A stretch of 64,000 bases of DNA, taken from the NCBI GenBank assembly GCA_020026335.1, contig JAHHQO010000004.1:90775-154774 (forward strand). Direction: 5' to 3'. A program made the translations under genes and the position numbers. A model generated the notes under the pieces. That model worked only from the letters and a program-made list of their open reading frames with translations. It was not told the DNA's origin and did not search any database. The stretch comes from Alistipes sp. GTDB lineage: Bacteria; Bacteroidota; Bacteroidia; Bacteroidales; Rikenellaceae. Below are positions 18,372-27,260 of the stretch, piece after piece (the stretch's first letter is position 1; every line of letters begins with the position of its first letter).

Positions 18372-18674
18372 TTATTGGCGCTTGGGATTCTTGGGGAACC
18401 AGCCTTTCTTCACACGCTGACGCTGCTCGAACAGTTCGCCGATGGACCAAAACGAGGACGCACCCCACACGGCCAGCAACGTAGACCACAAGATGTGGTG
18501 CACCGCCACCGAAGCAGCGATTGTGGCAATACCCATCAGCAGGAACACCCACCAACATTTGACACCGAAATAATACTCTCCTTTGATGACCATCGGGTGA
18601 AACATGCCGATGATGAAAAATGTCGCCAAACCGATGACGATGCCCGTGAGGTTGTATTCTGCCAAAAATTCCAT
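18372..18674 (-). CDS. DUF4491 small membrane protein
   Basis: A 100-residue protein with three hydrophobic segments, the conserved FHPMVIKGEYYFG and CWWVFLLMG motifs and the soluble tail FWSIGELFEQRQRVKKGWFP. This matches the DUF4491 family of Bacteroidetes and Firmicutes as I remember it; the function is unknown. It has its own promoter with a leader of about 100 bases. Confidence 0.8.
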   Translation of the reverse strand: MEFLAEYNLTGIVIGLATFFIIGMFHPMVIKGEYYFGVKCWWVFLLMGIATIAASVAVHHILWSTLLAVWGASSFWSIGELFEQRQRVKKGWFPKNPKRQ

Positions 18675-18777
18675 TGGTACTTTGATTAAATTAATAGGTT
18701 ATACTTCTATTACGTGTTGCTGCAATAACCGTGCTAATGGTTTGTTCCACGGGTTATTTTACAAATTTTGGTAAGTA

Positions 18778-18808
18778 CAAATGTAAGCATAAATCAAAAT
18801 TTCTGCAA
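18778..18808 (-). promoter_or_regulatory. Promoter of the DUF4491 gene
   Basis: On the minus strand TTG (18806-18808), exactly 20 bases, then TACATTTG (18778-18785), an exact -7 match. Confidence 0.55.
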
Positions 18809-18821
18809 GACGGCATGACAT

Positions 18822-18856
18822 AAAAAAGAGTACCTCTTTTCGGGGTACTCTTTTTT
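18822..18856 (-). terminator. Terminator after the esterase gene
   Basis: A 13-bp stem (AAAAAAGAGTACC with GGTACTCTTTTTT); on the minus strand the stem ends in a T run. It closes the mtaB/trkH/floA/esterase side. Confidence 0.8.
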
Positions 18857-18871
18857 GTCGTTGTTTTCCGA

Positions 18872-19684
18872 CTATTGGTGCGACTCGAAGTATCGGCTGA
18901 AGAATAGCAACTGATAGGGGAGCGAGTTGCTCCAATAAGCGGCATTGTGCTTGCCGGGACGAACGATATAGTCGTGCTTGATACCCTTTTTCAAGAGTTT
19001 CTCGTGCAGTTGGCGATTGACCTCCGAGAAGAAGTCCTCGTTACCGCAATCGAAGATGATGGCCAGCTCGCCGTCCTTCAGGCTGTCTACCGCTGTCATG
19101 ACCGTGTGTGACTCCCAGCGTTCGGGGAATTTCTTCTCCTTACCGAGCATCTTCTCCATCTCCCATGATTTCGGGAAGGGGCGAATATCCACACCGCCCG
19201 ATGTCGAGCCGGCAGCGCCGAACGTGTCTTTGTGCCGGGTGCTCAACCACAGTGCGCCGTGTCCGCCCATGCTCAAACCCGTGATGGCGCGGCTTTCGCG
19301 GCGCTGTTGAGTAGGGTAGTTGGCATCGACCCACTCCACAAGTTCCTTCGCAACGAAGGTCTCATATCGGGAGGTCGAATCCACGGGGCTGTCCCAATAC
19401 CAACTGTTGGCTCCGTTGGGGCAGACGATGATCATCTGATAACGGTCGGCCTCGCGACCCAGATTACCGCCCATGACGTTCTGCCATGCCAAATGCGTTC
19501 CCGAATATCCGTGCAGGAGATAGAGCACGGGGAAGAGCTTGTTATCGGGGTTTTCGGGAGTGACGACCAATGTCGCAATCTCGCGATTCATGCTTGCGCT
19601 GTGTACCTGCAAGGTGTCGACTTGGGCAGCGAATGCAGAACCGCCCAGCAAAAGCAGGGCTAATGAAATTATAAATTTCCTCAT
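18872..19684 (-). CDS. Exported alpha/beta-hydrolase, esterase D family
   Basis: A 270-residue protein with a signal peptide (MRKFIISLALLLLGGSAFA). The alpha/beta-hydrolase nucleophile motif is GLSMGGHGA (Ser at about 143), with an oxyanion HGYSG loop at about 58, a late Asp in IIFDCGNEDF and a catalytic His in PGKHNAAYW. It resembles the S-formylglutathione hydrolase/feruloyl esterase and mycolyltransferase-like group, so it probably cleaves a carbohydrate or acyl ester in the periplasm. It lies 3 bases after floA, last in the operon. Confidence 0.88.
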   Translation of the reverse strand: MRKFIISLALLLLGGSAFAAQVDTLQVHSASMNREIATLVVTPENPDNKLFPVLYLLHGYSGTHLAWQNVMGGNLGREADRYQMIIVCPNGANSWYWDSPVDSTSRYETFVAKELVEWVDANYPTQQRRESRAITGLSMGGHGALWLSTRHKDTFGAAGSTSGGVDIRPFPKSWEMEKMLGKEKKFPERWESHTVMTAVDSLKDGELAIIFDCGNEDFFSEVNRQLHEKLLKKGIKHDYIVRPGKHNAAYWSNSLPYQLLFFSRYFESHQ

Positions 19685-19687
19685 TGT

Positions 19688-20659
19688 TTATTTCTTTTCC
19701 GGACGGGCGATGCTCTCTCTCATCGAGGTGTCGGCCATCACGTTCTTCATCTTGTAGTAATCCATCACACCGAGATTACCGTTGCGGAAAGCCTCGGCCA
19801 TGGCGAGAGGTACTTCAGCCTCTGCCAAAATTACCTTGGCTCTTGCGTCCTGTGCCTTGGCCTTGTTCTCCTGTTCGAGTGCCACCGCCATGGCTCTGCG
19901 CTCCTCGGCTTTAGCCTGTGCGATATTCTTGTCGGCCTGTGCCTGATCCATCTGCAACTGTGCACCGATGTTCTTACCAACGTCGATGTCGGCTATATCA
20001 ATGGAGAGAATCTCAAATGCCGTTCCTGCGTCCAGACCTTTCTCCAGCACCACGCGAGAGATGGAGTCGGGGTTCTCCAACACGATTTTGTGGGAGTCTG
20101 CCGAACCGATGGACGAAACGATACCCTCACCTACACGGGCGAGTACGGTCTCCTCACCGGCACCACCCACCAACTGTTTGATGTTGGCACGCACGGTGAC
20201 ACGCGCCTTGGCGATGAGCTGAATACCGTCCTTTGCCACGGCAGCAACGGGAGGGGTGTTGATGACTTTGGGATTGACCGACATCTGCACAGCCTCGAAT
20301 ACATCGCGACCTGCAAGGTCAATGGCGGTTGCCATCTTGAAGTCGAGCATGATGTTGGCCTTCTGTGCCGACACCAGCGCGTGAACGACATTCGATACGT
20401 TACCGCCCGCCAGATAGTGGGCTTCCAGCTCGTTGGGGTTGAGTTGCAGACCCGCCTTTGTGCTCTCAATCATCGAAGAGACGATAACCGAGGGGGGCAC
20501 CTTTCTCCAGCGCATCAGAACGAGCTGGAGCAGACTGATTCTCACACCCGAAACCAATGCCGAGAACCACAGGCCTACGGGAACAAAGTAGAAGATGAGC
20601 CATAAGGCAAAGAGGCCCATAAAGAATGATAATACTATCAATCCGATTTCAAAGTCCAT
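19688..20659 (-). CDS. floA: Flotillin-like protein FloA
   Basis: A 323-residue membrane-anchored protein. One N-terminal hydrophobic hairpin (residues 5-38) is followed by a SPFH-like domain (VAAVAKDGIQLIAKARVTVRANIKQLVGGAGEETVLARVGEG) and a coiled, Ala/Glu/Lys-rich tail (QADKNIAQAKAEERRAMAVALEQENKAKAQ split across residues about 230-265). This is the bacterial flotillin/UPF0365 pattern; such proteins organise membrane microdomains. The NfeD partner lies directly upstream (2 bases apart), as is usual for this pair. Confidence 0.93.
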   Translation of the reverse strand: MDFEIGLIVLSFFMGLFALWLIFYFVPVGLWFSALVSGVRISLLQLVLMRWRKVPPSVIVSSMIESTKAGLQLNPNELEAHYLAGGNVSNVVHALVSAQKANIMLDFKMATAIDLAGRDVFEAVQMSVNPKVINTPPVAAVAKDGIQLIAKARVTVRANIKQLVGGAGEETVLARVGEGIVSSIGSADSHKIVLENPDSISRVVLEKGLDAGTAFEILSIDIADIDVGKNIGAQLQMDQAQADKNIAQAKAEERRAMAVALEQENKAKAQDARAKVILAEAEVPLAMAEAFRNGNLGVMDYYKMKNVMADTSMRESIARPEKK

Positions 20660-20661
20660 AG

Positions 20662-21132
20662 TTATTCGTTTTTAGTTGATTTTTTGACGATGATGCTGAA
20701 ATTCTCGAAGCCGACAATTTCGATGTTGCATTGCTGGTCGATGAACACATCCTGCGATTTGGCTTCCCAAATTTTACCGTTGATGGTCACCTTGCCCATG
20801 GGTGCAAGGCGCGAAATGGTCGTGCCGCGGTCACCGATTTTCACCTCTTCGGCAGGCAGTTTCGAACTCGACGAGCCGATTTCCTGTTTCAAAGAGAAGC
20901 GCTGCCAGGTCTTGGCACGCAGAGAGATAACGATGGCAATCAGCGACAGGACAACGATAACAAGGGTAGTGATGAAGCCGCCCGCCATGCCGAAGTCACG
21001 AAAGGCAAGGTAGATGGAAGTGCCGTAGCAGCCGATGGCCAGCAGAGCACCCACCGACACGCCGGGAAGCAGTACCAATTCGGCAACAAGAAACAGGATG
21101 CCGAGCAGCGAGAGAAATACAATATACAACAT
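20662..21132 (-). CDS. NfeD-like membrane protein (FloA partner)
   Basis: A 156-residue protein: three or four hydrophobic segments in the first 75 residues and an OB-fold soluble domain (GDRGTTISRLAPMGKVTINGKIWEA ... IEIVGFENFSIIVKK). This is the short NfeD form that occurs next to floA genes and is thought to stabilise or scaffold the flotillin assembly. It lies 48 bases after the SPOR-like gene. Confidence 0.9.
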   Translation of the reverse strand: MLYIVFLSLLGILFLVAELVLLPGVSVGALLAIGCYGTSIYLAFRDFGMAGGFITTLVIVVLSLIAIVISLRAKTWQRFSLKQEIGSSSSKLPAEEVKIGDRGTTISRLAPMGKVTINGKIWEAKSQDVFIDQQCNIEIVGFENFSIIVKKSTKNE

Positions 21133-21180
21133 ATGCTCCGATATAAGTTGAACAATGCTATAAATATAGTGAAAATTTCG

Positions 21181-22722
21181 TTAGTTGGCGACCTCTTTGA
21201 CCTTAATTTCCAAATCGGATGCTACATTTTGCAAAGCGGCAGCCAGCTTGTCGGCCTCGGCACCGTCGGAGAAGTTGCCGATGACAAACATATTCTGCCC
21301 CACGCGCGTGAGGTCATAGTTGGCGGCCAGCTCATCGATGATGGCCTTCATGTCGTCCGAGAGGGTCGAAGTGCCGGAGATTTCCACACGGTAAACGATG
21401 GGTGACTCGTCACCGTCACGAGAAATGTTGGTCATCTCGCCATCGCGCCACATCACGATTTCGGGACGGAGGAAACCGCGCTTCTTCAACAGAGCCTGTG
21501 CCTCCTCAGCTTCCTGATAGGTGGCAAAACCTGCGGCGTAGTAACACCACTTCTTGTTCTCGTTCACGAGGTACGAGAGGGGATAAGCACCGCGGAAAAT
21601 CGATGCTGCACGCTTGGTGTTGTAAGTGCCGAGCAGGATACGATAAACCGTTCCGCGAGGATAGACCTTACACTCCGGAATGGGATTCTGATAGCTGTAT
21701 TTTGTGGTGCGGTGGAACTCCAGCGAGTCATAGACGATGAAGTTGCGCTCCTCGATTTTCAATTTGGGCAGACGGTAGTTCACCGCTGCAAGTTGAGACT
21801 CCACGCCCTTCAACGAATCGGCTGCCTGCTTGAACTCCAAAAGGTCGGCTACCTTCTTCTCGTAGCTGACCAACTGTTGTTTGCGGACGAAGTAATCGAC
21901 CACCTCATCGGAGAGGGTCTCGCCCTGCAAAGCCGAAGCCTTGCGCATGGCACTCTGCATCTCCTCTTCCTGCTGGGTGAGCAACTCATCGAGGCTCAAC
22001 TCATCGAGGATATATCCGTAGGCGTAGTTCTTGTTGTCATAGACATAGTTCCATGTCTCGGAGAGCGAGTGGGCGATGGTGGTATTCAGACTATCCAAAG
22101 ACTTGAATCTGTTTTGCACCTCCACAGCCTCCTCCTGTGTGGCGGCGGCATTGTAGGCCTCGACCAATTCCGAAAGAGTGTTATAGTTCAGGAAGATATT
22201 ATTGACCATCTCGGCGGCCTGGGTCTCCTTGTGCTGTGCCTCGTGCAGGGCAGCATAGTCGGACTCCTGGAGATGTTCCTTGAAGTAGAGGTTGTCCACC
22301 AGATTGCGCACCTTCAACGAGTCGGGTGTCGAGACAATGCTGGGCTGCGGCTGGGTAGTTTCCACCTGCACACCTGCATCGAGCGAAGCAAATACCCACT
22401 CCTGCTCGATGGTGTTGATTTTATCGATGAGCTTACCCTTGGCATTGCGGATGTCGAAGATGGAACTCTCGAGTTGGAGAATCTCACCCGTGTAGCTCTT
22501 GGCCAGCGAGGGGTCGTTGCGCAGAGCCGCACGCTTGGTGTTGATGATGTTCAACACGGAGTCTTCTCTGAACTGGAGAATGGCATCTCTACGAAGCAGC
22601 GACATATACTCTTCGTTGTTCTCCAATCCGGGAATACGGGCTTCGACCACAGGTTCCTGTGCATAGAGGCACAAGCTGCCCAACAGCGAAGCCAGCGTTA
22701 ATATGTATGATTTCTTTAACAT
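21181..22722 (-). CDS. Exported coiled-coil protein with SPOR-like C-terminus
   Basis: 513 residues from the ATG at 22722; an ATG 15 bases upstream would overlap trkH and push the signal peptide inward. It has a signal peptide (MLKKSYILTLASLLGSLCLYA), a long helical and charged middle (about residues 50-330), then two domains resembling SPOR modules: YRILLGTYNTKRAASIF...WCYYAAGFATYQEAEEAQALLKKRG and YRVEISGTSTLS...VIGNFSDGAEADKLAAALQN. SPOR domains bind denuded peptidoglycan, so a periplasmic or envelope role is inferred. I do not recognise the protein beyond this. Confidence 0.7.
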   Translation of the reverse strand: MLKKSYILTLASLLGSLCLYAQEPVVEARIPGLENNEEYMSLLRRDAILQFREDSVLNIINTKRAALRNDPSLAKSYTGEILQLESSIFDIRNAKGKLIDKINTIEQEWVFASLDAGVQVETTQPQPSIVSTPDSLKVRNLVDNLYFKEHLQESDYAALHEAQHKETQAAEMVNNIFLNYNTLSELVEAYNAAATQEEAVEVQNRFKSLDSLNTTIAHSLSETWNYVYDNKNYAYGYILDELSLDELLTQQEEEMQSAMRKASALQGETLSDEVVDYFVRKQQLVSYEKKVADLLEFKQAADSLKGVESQLAAVNYRLPKLKIEERNFIVYDSLEFHRTTKYSYQNPIPECKVYPRGTVYRILLGTYNTKRAASIFRGAYPLSYLVNENKKWCYYAAGFATYQEAEEAQALLKKRGFLRPEIVMWRDGEMTNISRDGDESPIVYRVEISGTSTLSDDMKAIIDELAANYDLTRVGQNMFVIGNFSDGAEADKLAAALQNVASDLEIKVKEVAN

Positions 22723-22724
22723 TT

Positions 22725-24170
22725 TTATCTCCACCATTTAATTAAAAAGAGCTGAATCAATCCAAAAATCTCCAAACGTCCGAATAACATCAGCGCCGAG
22801 AGTGTGTATTTGAAGGTCGAAGGCAGCGCAGCATAGTTGTCCATCGAGCCCAACTCGCCAAATCCGGGACCTACGTTACCGATGCACGCCACCGAACCCG
22901 AGAAGCTGGTCAGAAGGTCGAGACCACATGCCGCACCAAATGTCGTGCCAATCAAAATGAGCAACAGATATGCGACAATGAATATGGGGACAGAGTTTAA
23001 AAATTCGTTTTCCTGCACCGCGCCGTCCAGACGGATTCTGATGATGGCATTGGGGTGTTGCTGCTGGCGGATTTTAGCCTTAATCATCTTGAAGGCCAAA
23101 ATCACACGGTTGATTTTCACACCTCCGGCCGTAGAACCTGCCGAGGCACACACCAGCGAACCGAAGATAAGGATAATCATCGCCAAAGGTGTCCATGTGT
23201 TGGAGTCGGCCGTGGCATAGCCCGAGGTCGAGACTAACGATACCAATTGGAAGCAGGCGTGTCGGAAGGCGTTGGAGAACGTGGGGTAGATATCCGCCGA
23301 GAAGATGCTGATGGCGATAATCAAACTGCCGACAAGCAACATTCCGAAGTACCAGCGCGTCACCTCCGAACGGAAGATGTTGTTGCGCTTGCCCGTCACC
23401 GTGGAGTAAATCAATCCGAAGTGCACACCCGAGATGGCCATGGTAAATATCAGAATGGTGTCAATGGCGGCACTGTTGTAGAAGGCGATACTTGCATTCT
23501 TGGTCGAGAAACCGCTGGTGGCACATGCCGACATGGCGTGACACAGCGAATCGAACCAGTTCATGCCGGCAATCTTGAGCGTGAGGGTCGAAAGAAGGGT
23601 CAGACCCACATAGACCACAATCAGAATCTGAACCACAAACTGCGAGTGGTAGTGGTAGTTGTCCTTGGCCATCGACGAGAGTTCGATGTTGGAAAGTGAC
23701 ATTTTGTTGCGCCCCATCGAGGGAAGGATAATGAGCGCGAACATCACAACACCCATACCGCCAATCCATGTGGAGGACATTCTCCAGAACTGGATACCGC
23801 GTGGCAGGACCTCAATGTCGGTGAGAATGGTTGCACCCGTAGTGGTGAATCCCGACACACTCTCGAACCAGGCGTTGGTAAAGTCGAACTCACCTCCCCA
23901 AATCAGATAGGGGAATGTGCCGACCAGACAAGCCAGCAACCACGAACCGACCACAATGCAGAAACTCTCCTTGGTGGTAATCTGTGCCTGCTTCTCGACG
24001 AAAATCATCGGGAAAGCACCCAGCAGTGCCGTCAGGAGAGTGGATAACAGAAGGGGATAGAACGATGAGTCCATGCCGCTGACGTAGGCAATGCCTGCCG
24101 ACACAAACATGAACGCGGCGATGAACAACATCACCATACCCACATATCGTAAAACAACTTCAACACGCAT
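22725..24170 (-). CDS. trkH: TrkH/KtrB-type potassium transporter, membrane subunit
   Basis: A 481-residue inner-membrane protein with the repeated pore loops of the Trk family: SGFTTTGATIL, SACATSGFSTKNAS, a third loop (STSGYATADS) and SCIGNVGPGFGELGSMDNY. Eight or more membrane segments flank them. It carries K+ (and perhaps Na+) uptake driven by ion gradients. Normally a cytoplasmic TrkA/KtrA subunit is encoded next to it; here instead the upstream neighbour, 11 bases away, is a membrane sensor-like gene. It overlaps no gene at the 3' end, where the SPOR-like gene starts two bases on. Confidence 0.93.
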   Translation of the reverse strand: MRVEVVLRYVGMVMLFIAAFMFVSAGIAYVSGMDSSFYPLLLSTLLTALLGAFPMIFVEKQAQITTKESFCIVVGSWLLACLVGTFPYLIWGGEFDFTNAWFESVSGFTTTGATILTDIEVLPRGIQFWRMSSTWIGGMGVVMFALIILPSMGRNKMSLSNIELSSMAKDNYHYHSQFVVQILIVVYVGLTLLSTLTLKIAGMNWFDSLCHAMSACATSGFSTKNASIAFYNSAAIDTILIFTMAISGVHFGLIYSTVTGKRNNIFRSEVTRWYFGMLLVGSLIIAISIFSADIYPTFSNAFRHACFQLVSLVSTSGYATADSNTWTPLAMIILIFGSLVCASAGSTAGGVKINRVILAFKMIKAKIRQQQHPNAIIRIRLDGAVQENEFLNSVPIFIVAYLLLILIGTTFGAACGLDLLTSFSGSVACIGNVGPGFGELGSMDNYAALPSTFKYTLSALMLFGRLEIFGLIQLFLIKWWR

Positions 24171-24181
24171 AATTCCAAGCC

Positions 24182-24967
24182 TTATTTCATCTGCTTCGAA
24201 TAAGCAATCAAAGCCTCAATCTTTTCTTTGAGTTCCAACATTTCATCTTTAAAGTCGCCCCTCACGTTGAAAGGAATCTTGAACGAGAGGTGGTCGCCCA
24301 ACGCCTTGTTCATTCTGATGACGGGCTTCACGCACGTAATGTTGGTGAAGTAGAACAGCATCAGCACGATGGCAATCATCACCAGTAGCGAAATCAGCAC
24401 GGGAGTCACGGCACGATAGGCGTTCTTCTTCATCTGTTCGGCACGCGGTGCAAGAGAACTCTGTGTCGAGGTCATGTAGTTGGTGATGGCGGAAGTCAGC
24501 TTGTCGTAGCATGCCTCATACTTCTCGTTGTACCATTTGGCACCGATGGAGTCGGGCTGGCTGCCCAGCGGTTTGTCCGCCAGGTGGGCACGACCAAAGG
24601 TCATGTAGTTGTCGGTTTGCAGTTTGAGCTCCGTTGTGGCGATGGCCAGCGAGTCGAGGAACGACTTCTCCAAAGCCTCGTTCTGTGCCATGGCCAATGT
24701 ATTCTCCAATCTTTCGAGACTTGCACGGCACAGGCTGTCATAGGAGTTGTCGGCAAACACCGACACTCTGATCATGGCTACATTCTGGGCGTGAGCCGCA
24801 TCGAGCATATCCTTTGCCAACTCGATATTTCGCTTGTTGGCCTTCAGAATATTGTCGGTGTCACTACTCAAATTACTCAACTCCCAAAAGGAGACCATAC
24901 CCGAAAAAAACAACAGACCTACGATACTCAAAAAACCTATCGTAATTCTCTTTTGCAAACCGGTCAT
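24182..24967 (-). CDS. Chemoreceptor-like membrane protein with four-helix-bundle sensor and HAMP-like domain
   Basis: A 261-residue protein from the ATG at 24967; another ATG at 24985 lies only a few bases after the probable transcription start, so the shorter form is preferred. Layout: membrane segment (about residues 6-26), a helical extracytoplasmic domain of about 160 residues like the 4HB_MCP sensor, a second membrane segment (about 186-208), and a short HAMP-like cytoplasmic helix pair (VIRMNKALGDHL ... EMLELKEKIEALIAYSKQ). There is no kinase or methyl-accepting signalling domain after it. It sits first in the trkH operon, so control of K+ transport is a reasonable but unproven idea. 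Confidence 0.65.
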   Translation of the reverse strand: MTGLQKRITIGFLSIVGLLFFSGMVSFWELSNLSSDTDNILKANKRNIELAKDMLDAAHAQNVAMIRVSVFADNSYDSLCRASLERLENTLAMAQNEALEKSFLDSLAIATTELKLQTDNYMTFGRAHLADKPLGSQPDSIGAKWYNEKYEACYDKLTSAITNYMTSTQSSLAPRAEQMKKNAYRAVTPVLISLLVMIAIVLMLFYFTNITCVKPVIRMNKALGDHLSFKIPFNVRGDFKDEMLELKEKIEALIAYSKQMK

Positions 24968-24993
24968 AATGTTACTAACATACAATAATACTA

Positions 24994-25001
24994 CAAAGAT
25001 A
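24994..25001 (-). promoter_or_regulatory. Putative -7 box for the sensor-trkH-floA operon
   Basis: TATCTTTG on the minus strand, an exact -7 match, 26 bases before the chosen start of the sensor gene and just after the mtaB stop codon. It suggests a separate transcript from mtaB. Confidence 0.45.
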
Positions 25002-25006
25002 GCGAT

Positions 25007-26305
25007 TTAATCGCAAAACTCGGCCTCCAAATCGTGTTTTTCATCCATATTGAGGAGTTTTACCCTGCAAATGGTGTTGATGCGCGAGGCATCGTAGGGG
25101 GCTTTCACACGGCGGTAATTACCCGTGTAACCGAACATCATTCCGTTGCGGCGTGTGCTCTCGAAAAGAACGGTATCTTCCTGTCCCACACCCAGTCGGC
25201 AGAAGTCGGCGTGCAACTTGTCGCACAGCTTCTCCAACTCCTGTACGCGGTGGGTCGCCACCGATGACTGCACCTTGTCGGGGAAGTTGATGGCAGGCGT
25301 GCCGGGACGCTCCGAGTAGGGGAAGATGTGGAGGAACGCGGGCTTCACCTCCTCCAGGAAGCGGTAGGTGGTCATGAAATCCTCGTCCGACTCGCCGGGG
25401 AAGCCCACGATAACGTCAATACCGATGAAGGCATCGGGCATGAGACGGCGCACCGAAGCGATACGCTCGGCAAACTTTTTGGAGGTATAGCGGCGGCGCA
25501 TGAGTCCCAGAATACGGTCACATCCGCTTTGCAGGGGAATGTGGAAGTGGTGCTGGAACTTGGGTGAGGCGGCACAAAATTCGATAATCTCCTCGGTGAG
25601 CAGGTTCGGTTCGATGGACGAGATACGGTAGCGTTCGATGCCGTCCACCTCATTGAGCGCCTTCAGCAGGTCGATGAACTTCTCGCCTGTCGTGCGACCG
25701 AAGTCGCCCGTATTGACACCCGTGATGACAATCTCTTTCTGTCCCTCGGAAGCAATACGTTCCGCCTCCTTCACAAGGTCGGCAATGGGCATATTGCGGC
25801 TCGAACCGCGTGCATAGTGAATCGTACAGTACGAACAGCAGTAGTCGCAACCGTCCTGTACCTTGAGGAAGGTACGCGTGCGGTCACCTGTCGAGAAGGC
25901 TGCGAAGAACGAGGTGATGTCGTCGGTATCGCAGCTGTAAATGTGGGCACGACCTTTGCCCGTGAGTTCCAACACACGGCGGTAGAGCGAACCCTTGTCG
26001 TTGTTGCTCAATACCAAGTCCACACCGTCGATGTCGCCAATCTCGTAGGGTTTGAGCTGCGCGTAGCAGCCCGTCACGGCGATGATGGCATCGGGGTTCT
26101 GACGGTGGAGTTTGCGGATAAGGTTACGACACTTCTTGTCGGCGTGCTCCGTCACGGAGCAGCTGTTGATGACACATATATCGGCAGGGGCATTGGGAGC
26201 TACTCTTATAAAGCCGCCCTCCTCGAATTGACGGGCGAGGGTAGAGGTCTCCGAAAAGTTGAGCTTGCAGCCCAAAGTATGGAAATTGACTCTGCGTTGT
26301 TGCAT
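25007..26305 (-). CDS. mtaB: tRNA t6A37 methylthiotransferase MtaB
   Basis: A 432-residue radical-SAM enzyme. The N-terminal UPF0004 domain has the three cysteines of the auxiliary cluster (GCKLN, INSCSVTE, VTGCYAQ) and the radical-SAM motif is CDYCCSYC (C-x3-C-x2-C) at about residue 153, followed by IHYARG. A C-terminal TRAM domain ends the protein. It adds a methylthio group to t6A at position 37 of tRNAs that read ANN codons. Start at 26305 (MQQRRVNFHTLGCKLN). Divergent from the metal ABC permease. Confidence 0.92.
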   Translation of the reverse strand: MQQRRVNFHTLGCKLNFSETSTLARQFEEGGFIRVAPNAPADICVINSCSVTEHADKKCRNLIRKLHRQNPDAIIAVTGCYAQLKPYEIGDIDGVDLVLSNNDKGSLYRRVLELTGKGRAHIYSCDTDDITSFFAAFSTGDRTRTFLKVQDGCDYCCSYCTIHYARGSSRNMPIADLVKEAERIASEGQKEIVITGVNTGDFGRTTGEKFIDLLKALNEVDGIERYRISSIEPNLLTEEIIEFCAASPKFQHHFHIPLQSGCDRILGLMRRRYTSKKFAERIASVRRLMPDAFIGIDVIVGFPGESDEDFMTTYRFLEEVKPAFLHIFPYSERPGTPAINFPDKVQSSVATHRVQELEKLCDKLHADFCRLGVGQEDTVLFESTRRNGMMFGYTGNYRRVKAPYDASRINTICRVKLLNMDEKHDLEAEFCD

Positions 26306-26335
26306 GAAAATTCAGTGTTAATATAAAATTTGTGC

Positions 26336-26343
26336 CAAAAATA
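26336..26343 (-). promoter_or_regulatory. Putative -7 box for mtaB
   Basis: TATTTTTG on the minus strand, 31 bases before the start codon; exact TAnnTTTG. No clear -33. Confidence 0.4.
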
Positions 26344-26397
26344 CAAAAAACTCCTCGAAAGTGGGGGAAAATCGAGGGGTTTTAGAATAAAAAAATA

Positions 26398-26405
26398 TAA
26401 ATTTG
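26398..26405 (+). promoter_or_regulatory. Putative -7 box for the ABC permease-lptF-ribBA operon
   Basis: TAAATTTG, exact TAnnTTTG, 22 bases before the start codon of the ABC permease gene. No clear -33. Confidence 0.4.
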
Positions 26406-26426
26406 CAAGCATTATAAAAATCAGAT

Positions 26427-27260
26427 ATGTCTTTTTTCAATGATTTGATTCAATACGGTTATCTCGCGAATGCTTTGACGGCATGTGTCCTCTCGGGTGT
26501 AACCTGCGGTATAATAGGTACATACGTAGTATGCCGCCGCATGGTTTTCTTGACCGGAGGTGTGACACACGCTTCGTTCGGAGGTCTCGGTATCGCATTC
26601 TACCTCGGCGCCAATCCCATTTTGGGTGCGATGGTCTTTGCCGTGCTTTCGACATTGGGCATCGAGTGGGCCGGTGAAAAAGGAAATATCCGTGAGGATT
26701 CCGCCATCGGAATTATCTGGTCGCTGGGTATGGCCATCGGTGCGCTGTTCATGTGTATGCGTCCGGGCTACACATCGGGCGATTTGTCATCGTACCTCTT
26801 CGGAAGTATCATCACCGTGACGGGCGATGATGTGGTGGCACTGGCTCTGCTGGCTGCCGTGCTGGTCATCGGTGCTTTCCTGTGGTTGCAGCCTGTCATC
26901 TATGTAGCCTTCGACAAGGACTTCGCCCGCAGCAAGGGAATCCCCACACGATTTATCACCTATCTGCTGGCCATACTCACCGCCATCACCATCGTGCTTT
27001 CGATACGCATCATGGGCATCGTCCTGCTGATTTCGTTGATTACCCTTCCGGTGGTCATCGCCAATTCCCTGTCAAAATCCTATCGGGTCATCACCCTTTT
27101 GGCATCCCTCATCGCCGCCATGGGCAATGTGTCGGGATTGATTTTCAGCTACAATTTCGATGTTCCGCCCGGTGCTGCAATAATATTTACGCTCACCCTT
27201 ATGCTTATAATAGTAAAACTATTAACTTTGCATAGAAAAAAATTAGCTGCCACTGCATGA
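26427..27260 (+). CDS. Metal ABC transporter permease (ZnuB/MntB family)
   Basis: A 277-residue membrane protein with about eight hydrophobic segments, the motif GGVTHASFGGLGIAFYLG (the family's H-A/S-x-FGG loop, about residues 44-58) and the ISLITLPVVIAN repeat near residue 200. ABC-3 permeases import Zn2+, Mn2+ or Fe2+. No solute-binding protein or ATPase gene is next to it, so the partners must be elsewhere. Its TGA overlaps the next ATG (ATGA). Confidence 0.9.
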   Translation: MSFFNDLIQYGYLANALTACVLSGVTCGIIGTYVVCRRMVFLTGGVTHASFGGLGIAFYLGANPILGAMVFAVLSTLGIEWAGEKGNIREDSAIGIIWSLGMAIGALFMCMRPGYTSGDLSSYLFGSIITVTGDDVVALALLAAVLVIGAFLWLQPVIYVAFDKDFARSKGIPTRFITYLLAILTAITIVLSIRIMGIVLLISLITLPVVIANSLSKSYRVITLLASLIAAMGNVSGLIFSYNFDVPPGAAIIFTLTLMLIIVKLLTLHRKKLAATA

